Positions 46,296-63,644 are shown, counted from the stretch's first letter. The stretch is 64,000 nt of DNA from Methanobacterium formicicum DSM 3637 (GCF_000302455.1 NZ_AMPO01000009.1:3501-67500); one strand, 5' to 3'. Notes: generated by a model from the sequence alone, not told the origin. Numbers and translations: made by a program.

Positions 46296-47378
46296 ATGCA
46301 AAAAGAGGCCAAATTAGCTTTAGAGGACGGTACAATATTAAAAGGAGAAGGATTCGGTTACCAAACAATTAAAACAGGAGAAGTGGTTTTTGCCACTGGA
46401 ATGACCGGTTATGTGGAATCACTTACTGATCCATCCTATAAGGGTCAGATCCTCATGTCCACATATCCTCTGCAGGGTAACTACGGCGTGTCTAAAGAGT
46501 GGTTCCAGTCCAATGGAATAAAAGCCGAAGGATATGTAGTTAAGGAACAAAACCCCTATCCATCACACAGCCACTCTGAAAATAGCTTATCCGGTTTTTT
46601 AGAGGAATATAAAATTCCAGGAATCAGTAACATTGACACCCGCTCCCTCACCTTGAAGATCAGGAAATACGGGGCTCTTAATGGTGCGCTGTCCACAGAA
46701 GAAATTGATGATGAGGAACTCCTGGCCATGGCCCAAAACCAGCCAGGAATTGAATACATTGACCTGGTGGATAAAGTTTCAGTAACCCAGCCCAAAATAC
46801 TGGGAGAAGAATATAAAGACCGGGCAGTTGTCCTAGACTGTGGAATAAAAAATAACAGTATCAACGCGCTCCTCAGAAGGGAGATTGGTGTTGTTCTGCT
46901 TCCTTACAATACTTCACCCCAGGAAATTATGGACTATGAACCCGGAGCTCTCCTGGTTTCAAGTGGACCCGGGGATCCCAGCAGGGTGAGTGAAACCATC
47001 CAGACTGTGCAAAAACTTTCTGAGAGACTTCCAATTTTTGGTATCTGCCTGGGACAGCAGATTATTTCCATGGCATTTGGTGCCAAGATTTACAAGATGA
47101 AATTCGGACACCGGGGAATAAATCAGCCAGTTAAGGATCTCAAATCAGGTAAAGTTTCCATAACATCCCAGAATCATGGTTTCACCATTGATCACAAAGC
47201 TTGTGAAGATTTACCCATAAATGTAACCCAGATAAACCTTAACGATGGCACAGTAGAGGGCATAGAACACCAGGAACTCCCAATATCCAGTGTACAGTAC
47301 CATCCAGAAGCAGGACCTGGACCACACGACACTGATTATTACTTCGACAACTTCGTGGAAAACCTTAAAAAATATTAA
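46296..47378 (+). CDS. carA: Carbamoyl-phosphate synthase small subunit
   Basis: CarA hydrolyses glutamine and passes ammonia to CarB for carbamoyl phosphate, used in pyrimidine and arginine synthesis. The 360-residue protein has the N-terminal CarA domain (FATGMTGYVESLTDPSY) and a class I amidotransferase domain with the nucleophile in FGICLGQQ and the His/Glu pair in YHPEAGPGP. The carB gene follows after 124 bp. Confidence 0.95.
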   Translation: MQKEAKLALEDGTILKGEGFGYQTIKTGEVVFATGMTGYVESLTDPSYKGQILMSTYPLQGNYGVSKEWFQSNGIKAEGYVVKEQNPYPSHSHSENSLSGFLEEYKIPGISNIDTRSLTLKIRKYGALNGALSTEEIDDEELLAMAQNQPGIEYIDLVDKVSVTQPKILGEEYKDRAVVLDCGIKNNSINALLRREIGVVLLPYNTSPQEIMDYEPGALLVSSGPGDPSRVSETIQTVQKLSERLPIFGICLGQQIISMAFGAKIYKMKFGHRGINQPVKDLKSGKVSITSQNHGFTIDHKACEDLPINVTQINLNDGTVEGIEHQELPISSVQYHPEAGPGPHDTDYYFDNFVENLKKY

Positions 47379-47502
47379 CAGAAAGTCTGTTTGAATAGAT
47401 TTTGAGATTTAAAGGGTTGAAATAGATTAAAATTATGTTAAATACCATGTATCGACTTTAAATTTATTATAGGGAATAGAAGAGGACAAAAGAGGATTAG
47501 AA

Positions 47503-50691
<3,189 letters not shown>

Positions 50692-50913
50692 TATTATTCC
50701 AATCTCTTTTTAAATTTTTATTTTTACGTTTTTTTGAAGGTTAAATCTTTATATATACTCTAACCAATTCCGACGCCACCAATTCCAGTCTAGCTTGTGA
50801 ACTTTTAAGTAAAAAGATCATATCTCTTTGGATCCTTAATAACCCTCAAAATTAAAGGTCTACTTAAATCAGATCAAAGGATTAAATATCTCCATAAACA
50901 TACTTTCTCCTGT

Positions 50914-52086
<1,173 letters not shown>

Positions 52087-52090
52087 AACC

Positions 52091-52537
52091 ATGTACCAAA
52101 AAATATTATTACCCACTGATGGTTCAAAATTTGCTGAAAAAGCAGCTGACCATGCTATATGGATAGCAAGCAAAAGCGGCGCCGAAATTATCGTTTTAAA
52201 TGTTATTGAAACATCCTCACTTGTGGGGCTCCCTGCAGAAGACCTCATTGTAAGAATCAAAGAGATGCTTAAAGAAGAGGGGAGAAGATCCTTGGAAAGA
52301 ATTTCAGAAATGGTTACCGAGGAAGAAAAGGAACTCAAAATAGAAGATATTAAAGTAAACCTTAAAACTGAGGAAGGATCCCCAGCTGATGCCATATTAA
52401 AAACTGTGGAAAAAGAAGACATAGATCTGGTAGTCATGGGAACCTCAGGAAAACACGGTTTAGACCGATTTTTATTGGGCAGTGTAACTGAAAAAGTGGT
52501 TAGATCAGCAAAATGCCCTGTCTTAGCCGTCCACTAA
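52091..52537 (+). CDS. Universal stress protein UspA family
   Basis: The 148-residue protein begins MYQKILLPTDGSKFAEKA and ends with GTSGKHGLDRFLLGSVTEKVVR, the ATP-binding UspA pattern. It is a paralogue of the protein encoded at 25972-26424. It starts four bases after the amidohydrolase stop and is followed at 54 bp by a CBS protein gene. Nucleotide-binding stress regulators next to CBS proteins are also seen in the other copy in this window. Confidence 0.9.
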   Translation: MYQKILLPTDGSKFAEKAADHAIWIASKSGAEIIVLNVIETSSLVGLPAEDLIVRIKEMLKEEGRRSLERISEMVTEEEKELKIEDIKVNLKTEEGSPADAILKTVEKEDIDLVVMGTSGKHGLDRFLLGSVTEKVVRSAKCPVLAVH

Positions 52538-52590
52538 AAAAATTCTATTTTTAATATTTATTTTAGTTGCAGCTAACAGCTGGTGAAACA

Positions 52591-53427
52591 ATGCAGATAA
52601 AGGACATAATGTCAGAGGAAATACACTACATCCAAGTACCAGGGAACCGAGCTAACGCTCTGGAACTCATGAGAAAAAACAATGTATCAGGTTTACCTGT
52701 AGTAAAAAAAGGCACTAAAACACTGTTAGGCATACTCACCCGAACTGATCTGGTTGAAAACCCTGATGAAGAACAAATTGCCTTAATAATGACCAGAGAT
52801 TTGATAACCGTAGCTCCTGATGACAATATAAAAGATGCAGCCAGAAAAATGGTTGAAAATAACATTAGAAGAGTTCCAGTAGTGGAAAATGAAGAATTAG
52901 TAGGTTTAGTCACTGCCTCAGACCTGGTTAACAAAGCACTGTGGAAAATGGACCTTAATGATCCCGCCGAAAATTACATACTCCTAAATGTACCTACCAC
53001 ATGGGAGAGAACTCCACTCAATGTTGCTTTCTCCATAATGCGCTATTTCAACCTTAAGGTTCTCTTAGCACTTAATAATGAAGGAAAACCATCCGGAATA
53101 TTAACTGAAACCGATTTCCTGGAAGAAAGTGAAGTGGTATCTGAACAAACAGTTCACAACACTTCTGTGGGCACAGAGGGAGATAAATGGTCATGGGATA
53201 GTACAAACGTACTCTATGTTTTTAAAAACCATTTACAATTCTCTGACAAAGAAGTAAGGGATGTGGCTACCAGTGACCTGGCAATAGTTACCACCAAAAC
53301 CCCGGTCAAGGATTGTGCCAATAAAATGAGGCAGAGAAACATCGAACAGATGCCGGTTATTGATGTGGAGGGGGAACTGGTTGGATTGATAAGAGCAGGT
53401 GACCTCATCAAATCACTCCTTGATTAA
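52591..53427 (+). CDS. Four-CBS-domain protein
   Basis: The 278-residue protein holds four CBS domains in two Bateman pairs: MQIKDIMSEEIHYIQ..., LIMTRDLITVAPDD..., a more divergent third (NYILLNVPTTWERTPL...), and ATSDLAIVTTKTPVKDC.... It has no other domain and probably binds adenosine ligands. The ATG at 52591 follows GGTGAAACA; a TTG eight codons earlier is rejected. It is probably in one transcript with the usp gene. Confidence 0.88.
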   Translation: MQIKDIMSEEIHYIQVPGNRANALELMRKNNVSGLPVVKKGTKTLLGILTRTDLVENPDEEQIALIMTRDLITVAPDDNIKDAARKMVENNIRRVPVVENEELVGLVTASDLVNKALWKMDLNDPAENYILLNVPTTWERTPLNVAFSIMRYFNLKVLLALNNEGKPSGILTETDFLEESEVVSEQTVHNTSVGTEGDKWSWDSTNVLYVFKNHLQFSDKEVRDVATSDLAIVTTKTPVKDCANKMRQRNIEQMPVIDVEGELVGLIRAGDLIKSLLD

Positions 53428-53552
53428 AAATAGTTAATTAATTATTCGTAAATGATTTTTTAATTAATTGATTTTTAATTAATTTTTTTATTGCATCTTT
53501 TTATTTATTTAAAAAATACCTAAACACTTAAACAAACATATTGAAGATTAAA

Positions 53553-53990
53553 ATGTCAGAAACAACTCCCATACCAAAACCAATTATTAAAATAAAAGCT
53601 GATCCTGAAATTATCCGTATCGTTGGTAAAAAAGGGGGGGAAGTCTCCCTGCAGGACATCAATCTTAGATTCATTATGGCCACCATGTGGTGGGAAGGAG
53701 ATCCCCAGCTGGAAACTTTTTTCCAGATACTGGAATTAACCATTAAACGGGCCCTGCAAGAGGTTCACCCCCATGAAAAAATGGTTATAGATTATTCTTA
53801 CACAGCCAATGACATTCTGGAAGATGCATCCGAGATCATGGTTGAGATAGAGAACATAGAAGCTGATGGCGAAGTACTGGAAGTAGAAGGAGATATTATT
53901 GTTCTCTCTGGAAACGATAGCAGAGGTTTTTTCAAAAAACTAACTGCATTCCGGCGTAAAGTTAAAGAAACCGTACATCGAGAAATTTAA
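53553..53990 (+). CDS. Conserved hypothetical methanogen protein
   Basis: The 145-residue acidic protein has no transmembrane segment and no motif I can name with confidence. The N-terminal half contains IRIVGKKGGEVSLQDINLRF and a tryptophan pair (MWWEGD); the C-terminal half is Glu/Ile/Val-rich. I suspect a methanogen-specific DUF but cannot name it. The ATG at 53553 is preceded only by a weak GAAG; the last four codons and following bases are duplicated directly after the gene. Confidence 0.55.
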   Translation: MSETTPIPKPIIKIKADPEIIRIVGKKGGEVSLQDINLRFIMATMWWEGDPQLETFFQILELTIKRALQEVHPHEKMVIDYSYTANDILEDASEIMVEIENIEADGEVLEVEGDIIVLSGNDSRGFFKKLTAFRRKVKETVHREI

Positions 53991-54015
53991 TAAAAATCGA
54001 GAAATTTAATAAAAA
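53978..54015. repeat. 19-bp tandem duplication across a stop codon
   Basis: ATCGAGAAATTTAATAAAA occurs twice in direct succession; the first copy contains the final codons and TAA stop of the hypothetical gene. The duplication leaves the protein unchanged because the first stop is kept. Confidence 0.8.
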
Positions 54016-54020
54016 AATCT

Positions 54021-54040
54021 AAGGGAATTACTCCCTTTTT
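54021..54040 (+). terminator. Intrinsic-type terminator after the hypothetical gene
   Basis: AAGGGA (54021-54026), a five-base loop and TCCCTT (54032-54037) form a hairpin ending in a run of T, the best terminator-like structure on the plus strand in the window. Confidence 0.7.
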
Positions 54041-54160
54041 ACACCACGGTTCATATCCAAAATTTTTACAGCAAGGTTCATACAATAGCTATTTAAACTT
54101 ATTTTTATCAGCCCATCAACTTTCACTATTATCAGCCATCAATTTTATTATAATTTTTAA

Positions 54161-55228
54161 TCAAACATTATTCAAATTTATATTTCTGCGCAGACAGGGT
54201 AGAATCTTAAGCAACAACTCTTGAGCATCTTCCTGGTCTTTGACTTTACGTGCGACGATTTTTCCCTTGGCAAATAGGGTGATATTGGTACTATTCATCT
54301 CCAGCATTGCTATACCCATCTCCTTGGAGCATTTAACTTTTCCAAGGGATTCCAGTTCGTGGCATGTTTCAGAGATGTTTAAAGAGTAGGGAAGTTCTTT
54401 TTCGAACATTATCTTATTTTTATCACCTTTACAAGGCTTATAAACCATAATTTGATCTTTTGTATCATCCTGCCCACTGATATCTAGAGTTACTCTCCTG
54501 AAACCAACTGCCTTAAGTTCTGAATCAAGATGATGCAGTAAACCTCTGTCAATAAGTTTATCCACATCTTTCACTTCTATACGTGCCATTTGCTCATCAT
54601 CCCTTACCCTGACTATTTCAAGACCGGTTAGGTTTTTGATGAGACTTTCAGCATAATCAATACGGTTTATTTTTCGTGGAGTGAGTTTTTTCCCGGTGGG
54701 AATCCTGGTGGCAAGGCAAGTAGTTGAAGGGGTATACTTAATATTTTCCTGTTTTAAAACTTCTCTCACATCACCAGATGTGAATCCTGATTTAACCAGA
54801 GGTGTTTTAACATTTTTTTCTATGTTAACCATTATTCCGGGACGGTCCTCCATCAGATCACTGATGTTGGTTCCATCAACCACAGCATCATACTGTTCTT
54901 CCTTTGCTATGTTTTCCAGTCGCTGGTGCATTTTCAGCTTACAAACATAACACCGGTTGGGGGGGTTTATTTGAAATGCAGGATCTTCCAAATAGTTTTC
55001 ACCAACAACCCTATGTTTGATCCCTATCATCTGGGCGATCTGCTCTGCATTCTGGACACATTCTGCAGGCATAGCCCCATTATCCACGGTAACTGCCAGT
55101 GCATCACTGGCCTCTTCCTTTGCAATCCAGGCCAGCAGTGTACTATCTGCTCCACCCGAAAATGCAATGATCACCTTTTTTCCATGAAGATAATCCCTTA
55201 ATTTATCCATCTTTCCTTTGATATCCAT
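54161..55228 (-). CDS. larE: LarE-like sulfur transferase with C-terminal extension
   Basis: LarE-family PP-loop ATPases put sulfur into the pyridinium carboxylate precursor of the nickel-pincer cofactor. The protein has the PP-loop SGGADST (24-30), Cys93-x2-Cys96 in RCYVCK and Cys171 in STTCLATRIP. The three-cysteine set fits LarE types that hold an iron-sulfur cluster rather than sacrificing one cysteine. Residues beyond about 262 (some 90) are not part of normal LarE and hold GIAMLEMN...AKGKIVARKVKD, a domain I cannot name. The start at 55228 gives 355 residues; 55210 is an alternative. It lies downstream of tfuA. Confidence 0.8.
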   Translation of the reverse strand: MDIKGKMDKLRDYLHGKKVIIAFSGGADSTLLAWIAKEEASDALAVTVDNGAMPAECVQNAEQIAQMIGIKHRVVGENYLEDPAFQINPPNRCYVCKLKMHQRLENIAKEEQYDAVVDGTNISDLMEDRPGIMVNIEKNVKTPLVKSGFTSGDVREVLKQENIKYTPSTTCLATRIPTGKKLTPRKINRIDYAESLIKNLTGLEIVRVRDDEQMARIEVKDVDKLIDRGLLHHLDSELKAVGFRRVTLDISGQDDTKDQIMVYKPCKGDKNKIMFEKELPYSLNISETCHELESLGKVKCSKEMGIAMLEMNSTNITLFAKGKIVARKVKDQEDAQELLLKILPCLRRNINLNNV

Positions 55229-55360
55229 AAAGTACCACGTTAATTTCTGATATTTCCAGTATTTACTAAAATCACAGCATATATTCAATTATCACACATA
55301 ATTCAATTAATTCAAATATCCAATTAATTTCAATAAATGTTAAAAGCATTTTAAAGAATC

Positions 55361-56002
55361 TTAAACCAAGTTTTTAATGTATTCTAACACTTTTTTGGCA
55401 TCTTCTGCCTTAACATCGATCTGGTTTTTGTCTAAAAAATCTTCAAGTTTCTGAATCTTATCTTCTCCCAGACCAGAATCCTTTAAAACGCGAGGATAAG
55501 TTCTTTGAGGATAATAAATATTTTTAGCAGTTTTATAGAGGGTTTCAACATCACTGGAGGTTATTACACCCTTTTTTTCTGCCATCTCGAAGTTGTGATT
55601 CATACTCACCAGGGCTTCACAAAGCAGTTCATGAGTCGCTGGATTAAAAACAATGGCCACGTCATCATCAGATTCAATTAATCCATCTCGATACTTCTGG
55701 TAAACAGTTCCGATTCCGATCATTCCAGCATAGTCCAGTTCAGCTGATCTAAGAGCCCCCATACTGGACCCGCCCACCACTGTGATCCCAGCTTCTAGAG
55801 CTTTTAGTATTTCCCTGTGGGAAACAGCAGGTTGCTGGTAGAAAACGCCATCAATTATCCCAATGATATCTGGAGGGTCATTTAGAAGAATGGCAACATC
55901 ATCTCTAGCCACAGGGGAATGATACTCGGCATCCAAAATTTTTTGAGCCTCATTTAAGGGGAGTGAAGGTCCAATAAACACCACAATTCTTTTTTTATCC
56001 AA
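55361..56002 (-). CDS. tfuA: TfuA-like McrA-glycine thioamidation protein
   Basis: TfuA works with YcaO to install thioglycine in the alpha subunit of methyl-coenzyme M reductase. The 213-residue protein shows the TfuA core with IVVFIGPSLPLNEAQKIL and GGSSMGALRSAELDYAGMIGIG. Family function is established in methanogens; TfuA probably supplies or hands on the sulfur. No YcaO gene is in this window. The neighbour downstream is larE, also a sulfur-transfer enzyme, which is suggestive of a shared sulfur theme. Confidence 0.88.
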   Translation of the reverse strand: MDKKRIVVFIGPSLPLNEAQKILDAEYHSPVARDDVAILLNDPPDIIGIIDGVFYQQPAVSHREILKALEAGITVVGGSSMGALRSAELDYAGMIGIGTVYQKYRDGLIESDDDVAIVFNPATHELLCEALVSMNHNFEMAEKKGVITSSDVETLYKTAKNIYYPQRTYPRVLKDSGLGEDKIQKLEDFLDKNQIDVKAEDAKKVLEYIKNLV

Positions 56003-56356
56003 ATTATCACCAAATAATATGTTATTAAAATTTTATGTATTCTATGATTATTATTCTTGATTCGAATCATATATCATCATTTTACGTTATGTTCCAATAT
56101 ATCAGTTCTTATCTTTGATTATATTAATTCTATTAAAAGCAATTATATTCCATATTTTCCAGACCCTGCATTAATTCAATAATGATATACTTAAGATGAA
56201 GCCAATAAAATGAAAATAATATGACAAAACCAATTTTAATAAAAACACATGCATGAATATAACGTATAAGGTTAATAATCAAATATTAAGGATAATACGT
56301 TAATAATCTGTTAATAGTAATTAAAAGTAAAATTACTTAATAATGAGTGGTATTTC
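56003..56356. other. Intergenic region, nothing recognised
   Basis: About 354 bp of AT-rich DNA between tfuA and the HD-domain gene, both minus strand. It must contain the tfuA promoter. No frame, repeat or RNA gene is evident. Confidence 0.5.
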
Positions 56357-56890
56357 CTAGATTTTAATGACTGGAACTTGTCCGGTAAGTTCTGAGTGTA
56401 ATTTTATGATTTTGGGTATGGATGGATGGTTTTCACCCAGGTTTTTTCTCCATTTTCTTATTACAAAATCTAAATCAACCTCTTTAGTACCGTGTATAAG
56501 GTTGTCAGCATGCGCCACCACCTTTTCCTCCATGGTAATTGGAATATAATCTTTAGGAGGTAATCCTAAATTTAATGCTTCTTTTTTACTAATTCCTGCC
56601 CCAATATGCCTTTCCACAATACTAACCACTTCTAAGGGAAATGCTCTGCTTCTGAGTATTTCTGCTCCAACAATAGCATGATCTATTCCATTAGTCCTGG
56701 AACGACCTACATCATGAAGAATAGCCCCTGTTTTAACCAGATCCAGGTCCACATCCAATTCAAAATCAGTTACCAGTTTGATTGTCTTTGAAAGGACTGC
56801 CTGAGAGTGTTCAATCACAAATAAAGGACAGTTAAATTCTTCTAAAATATTGGAAGATGTGTATTCATTTAAAATCAAGTATTCACCCAT
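56357..56890 (-). CDS. HD-domain (HDIG) phosphohydrolase-like protein
   Basis: The 177-residue protein has the HD metal-site pattern H...HD...H...H...D: CPLFVIEHSQAV, GAILHDVGRSRT, GIDHAIVGAEIL, VERHIGAG and VAHADNLIHG. It belongs to the HDIG group known from archaea, probably a phosphodiesterase or phosphohydrolase acting on nucleotides or RNA ends. Substrate unknown. It lies between tfe and tfuA on the minus strand. Confidence 0.82.
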   Translation of the reverse strand: MGEYLILNEYTSSNILEEFNCPLFVIEHSQAVLSKTIKLVTDFELDVDLDLVKTGAILHDVGRSRTNGIDHAIVGAEILRSRAFPLEVVSIVERHIGAGISKKEALNLGLPPKDYIPITMEEKVVAHADNLIHGTKEVDLDFVIRKWRKNLGENHPSIPKIIKLHSELTGQVPVIKI

Positions 56891-57195
56891 TTATTGGTAG
56901 AATAAAATTATTCTATATATAAAAAATTATTATCCCTAATCTTATGTAAGTTATCCTATCCTAAAAGTTTAGTTATCCCCATCTAAGTCCATGTTTAAGT
57001 TATCTTAACTTAAATGTATATTTAAGTTGGATTTTAGAATTTAATGTGGTTTAATCTGAATAAGAAAATGTATTTAGGGATGTATAGGATTAAACCTGTA
57101 TTATGAGAGAAATTTTGTGTTTTTTTAAAAAAATCTGTAACTTCTGAAAATAGTTTTTGGTTTAAACTTAAGGAATGGAATAATAGGAAAAATAT
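56891..57195. other. Intergenic region between the HD gene and tfe
   Basis: About 305 bp, with a repeated motif TTAAGTT/TTATCTTAA in 56945-57030. No frame is visible. It holds the HD-gene promoter and the tfe 3' end. Confidence 0.45.
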
Positions 57196-57681
57196 TTAAC
57201 TCATTTTTTCCTTTAATTCCTTTAGTTCGGTTATTATTGAGGAGTTATCCTGGAATTCCATGTTGGTGTTGCAGTCGGGACATATGAAGTTTCTTTCAGA
57301 AGCTTCTTCAAAGTTGTATCGACACCCATTGGGACATACAAAAAACATGTTATCTTCTTCATATTCCAAAGATTGATGAATTTCACGGGAGATTTTATCA
57401 AATTTCTCGGATATAATCTCTGCGATCTTCTCTTCTTCAAATTTCCAGCTGTAGGTATACCATTGAGTTTCAGGATCCTTACTTCTCTTATAACTGGCCA
57501 CACCTGCATCGTATAGTTTGTATAATATTCTTCTTACAATGTTAAGTCGAATTTCAGTTTCCTCTGCAATTTCCTCATCAGTTGTTTTTCCATTCAATAA
57601 ACATTGAATAATGGGGATGCTATTCTCATCATCTTTAGTAACATCAATGAGAATCTCCTGCACGTTAGGATCTGCAAGCAT
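57196..57681 (-). CDS. tfe: Transcription initiation factor TFE (alpha subunit)
   Basis: TFE stabilises the open complex of archaeal RNA polymerase. The 161-residue protein has an N-terminal winged helix (MLADPNVQEILIDVT...TDEEIAEET, LNIVRRILYKLYDAG), a WYTYSWKF segment and a C-terminal zinc ribbon with CPNGC and CPDC. I place the start at 57681 because GGAGGAAACGAG precedes it and homologues begin there. The frame runs 19 codons further upstream through a 21-bp direct repeat but has no ribosome binding site. A long, structured region lies upstream. Confidence 0.92.
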   Translation of the reverse strand: MLADPNVQEILIDVTKDDENSIPIIQCLLNGKTTDEEIAEETEIRLNIVRRILYKLYDAGVASYKRSKDPETQWYTYSWKFEEEKIAEIISEKFDKISREIHQSLEYEEDNMFFVCPNGCRYNFEEASERNFICPDCNTNMEFQDNSSIITELKELKEKMS

Positions 57682-57717
57682 CTCGTTTCCTCCTTCCTGT
57701 TTTGACATTTTCAGCAG

Positions 57718-57756
57718 CTCTTGTATTTCAGGATCCAACTCTTGTATTTCGGGATC
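57718..57756. repeat. Direct repeat just upstream of tfe
   Basis: CTCTTGTATTTC-GGATC (plus strand) occurs at 57718-57735 and 57739-57756, period 21, with one difference. It forms part of the open frame upstream of the tfe start and probably arose by duplication in the leader. Confidence 0.75.
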
Positions 57757-57785
57757 ATTTAGTTTTAGTATTTAATCTACTATCT

Positions 57786-57899
57786 GGAGAGAAAGAAATC
57801 AACCATAAAATGGATAGGTCAAACCAAGCCATGCTAAAATATCACCCGCCTTGGTGTGAATTAGCTGCTTAAATCTGAAAAGCTAAAATGACTCTCTCC
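57786..57899. ncRNA. Candidate structured RNA upstream of tfe (strand undecided)
   Basis: Outer arms GGAGAGA (57786-57792) and TCTCTCC (57893-57899) close a 114-base region. Inside are three further stems: CCAT/ATGG (57803-57813), ACCAAG/CTTGGT (57823-57828 with 57850-57855) and TTAGCT/AGCTAA (57861-57866 with 57881-57886). The region is less AT-rich than its surroundings. All stems can form at once as a multi-branch junction, on either strand. It could be part of the tfe leader or an independent RNA. No known riboswitch family was recognised. Confidence 0.35.
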
Positions 57900-58001
57900 G
57901 CCCCTATAAAAGACCCCGTGGGTTATTAACAAAAACCACGTTTTGATAGTGTGTTCTTTGAAATAGAGCTAATATATGGGTGTTAAAAATATCTTGGGTT
58001 A

Positions 58002-58025
58002 ACTATCTATATTGAGCTAGATAGT
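58002..58025. promoter_or_regulatory. 8-bp inverted repeat beside a TATA box
   Basis: ACTATCTA (58002-58009) and TAGATAGT (58018-58025) form a perfect inverted repeat with an 8-bp spacer. On the minus strand it follows directly after TATAAATA (about 58026-58034), placing it between the TATA box and the likely transcription start of a tfe-directed transcript. This is a typical repressor-site position. Confidence 0.45.
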
Positions 58026-58105
58026 ATTTATATTTTTTTAATGGCACATTCTTAAAACCAAAAATCAGGAGGATCACTCTTTAATGCAAGATTTTAATGG
58101 ATTTA

Positions 58106-58999
58106 TCATGCTTTTCGGACTATCACTGCAGGTGTGTGAGTTATTGAATCAAGCATGTCTAGGGTTATGTTGTTAACATCTCCTTCAAGTAGTTTTTGCA
58201 TATCATAAACTGTTTCCATATTATTTGCATGAATTTCCTGGTATTCTTCCGCTGCTATGGCTATTTGAAAAATTTCATCAATGTTACGCACTTTGGAAAC
58301 ACCTAATGGCGTGGGACCAATTATCTGTCCCAGTCGTCCTAATAAATATCCAAAAACTCCCCAATTATTGTGGATACCTTTTATGGAAACTGGGAGAGAT
58401 GTGAATTTTGTTTTTCCAATTCTGTAAGTTGCATCTGTGTCAATGACCATAACCGTTACATTTTTACCAGATATATGCTTGATTTTCCTTGTAATTTCCT
58501 CTGAAAGGCCCTGTGGATCATCTGGTAACAGTGAAACACAAGTTCCGGGTGCGTTGCTCAGATCCACTCCTGCTTCAGAAGCTGGTTTCAATGCGTGTTT
58601 CCAACCATAATAATGTAATATGACTTCTTTATGAGAACGAGCCTCTGGGGGAAGTTTTCGAAGATTTTCAATGGTTCTTTTTTTAATACCCAGTAAGGGG
58701 CCCAGGATGTATCCCCATAAATATTTGGACCATATGTCCGCCAGGAAGTATGCACTGATTGATGGTTTAAATTCAGCTTCATCCACCAGTCTCCCCTGGG
58801 ATACGGCTAAAGGGGTTTCAGAGATTACTAAAAAATCTCCATCTTCCAGAAGACTCACTGCCTGGCCAATTATAACATCGTAGGATTCTCCGGGTTTGAT
58901 ATAATCAGTGTTAACCGGTATTAACCGGTAACTGCTTTCTCCTTCGGAATATTCCATATATCCCTGTTTTTGATAGGATTCAAGTTGAGTATGGTTCAT
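58106..58999 (-). CDS. F420-0:gamma-glutamyl ligase-like protein (CofE homologue)
   Basis: The 297-residue protein resembles the F420 ligase family (PF01996): DVIIGQAVSLLEDGDFLVISET near residue 40, VMVIDTDATYRIG in the middle and a long GVFGYLLGRLGQIIGPTPLG helix-rich segment. True CofE is about 250 residues, so this is a longer paralogue; whether it adds glutamate to F420 is not clear. It stands 106 bp from the Fe-S protein gene upstream on the same strand. Confidence 0.65.
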   Translation of the reverse strand: MNHTQLESYQKQGYMEYSEGESSYRLIPVNTDYIKPGESYDVIIGQAVSLLEDGDFLVISETPLAVSQGRLVDEAEFKPSISAYFLADIWSKYLWGYILGPLLGIKKRTIENLRKLPPEARSHKEVILHYYGWKHALKPASEAGVDLSNAPGTCVSLLPDDPQGLSEEITRKIKHISGKNVTVMVIDTDATYRIGKTKFTSLPVSIKGIHNNWGVFGYLLGRLGQIIGPTPLGVSKVRNIDEIFQIAIAAEEYQEIHANNMETVYDMQKLLEGDVNNITLDMLDSITHTPAVIVRKA

Positions 59000-59144
59000 G
59001 ATATCAATAAAATAAAGAAAGAAAGTTTAAAGTTGGTGTAGGTTATAATTTGAGATTTACCGTGCATAGAATGATTTGATCAGGACCTATTCATTTACTG
59101 GAAATTTATCATCGATTAAAAAAATTACATCTCAAGTAAAGGGT

Positions 59145-59831
<687 letters not shown>

Positions 59832-59924
59832 ATGTATAACACCTGAAGGATTAATTAGAAATTTTATAACATCTAAGGATTAGTTAAATTTTTAATTTTT
59901 AATCAGTTAATTTTATTCTCTTAA

Positions 59925-60626
<702 letters not shown>

Positions 60627-60772
60627 AAAAATCCCCATTTTTTTTGTAATTATAATTTGTTTTTAAGTTCAATTCCTATCTTAAAATTTTAAATCCAGAG
60701 TATATTTTGCAATTCCATTTTGCAACCAATTACTTGCAATTCCAGATTTTGTTCACACTTCCAGATCTTTAT

Positions 60773-62322
<1,550 letters not shown>

Positions 62323-62869
62323 TATCATCACGGCTTTTTTAACCTTTTTTAGTAGGTTTAATACGAGTCTTAATTTTAACACTCATTAAAACTTTATTTT
62401 TATTGAATTTTTACTCTATATATTAAATTTACTCCATATATTCGAATTAAATTTAAATCCATATCTCATGATCGATTTATTCACATGAAGATTTTTACCT
62501 TGATTTTAATAGTTCATAAACAATTGTATCACATATGTAAATAGTCGTTTATATTTAAAGTATTTTAAAGACCATACTTGTAACAGCATAATGAATAGCA
62601 GAAAAAATATTTTTAAACCAAAATCATCTTGTAATTTTATATTGGGCCAATTCGATTAAAATTTCCGTTAAATTAAATTCACTAAAATTATAAACTTAAT
62701 TACTTAAAATAAGCCCATTAATATAATTAGAATTATTTGAATTTAAATTATCTGAATTTAATATTGCGGACTTTGATTATATACGCACTTAATATGTAAT
62801 TCATTAAAATCAAATACAGACCTATTCATTTCATGAAAATACACAATTAAGATGTTAGGAGGGTAAATT
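62323..62869. other. Divergent promoter region between comA and the pyruvate-kinase-C-like gene
   Basis: About 547 bp of very AT-rich DNA separate the two divergent genes. TTAGGAGGGTAAATT before the right-hand ATG is its ribosome binding site. No frame, tRNA or clear hairpin is present. Confidence 0.5.
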
Positions 62870-63433
<564 letters not shown>

Positions 63434-63439
63434 GGTCTA

Positions 63440-63592
<153 letters not shown>

Positions 63593-63644
63593 CCGTTGCT
63601 TTTAAATATAAGTTAGTACAATAACACATTTAAGATAACCAACA

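Noticed and set aside
57682..57738. 19-residue N-terminal extension of TFE from a TTG
   Set aside because: There is no ribosome binding site, the segment is a direct repeat, and family members start at the ATG with GGAGG at 57681.
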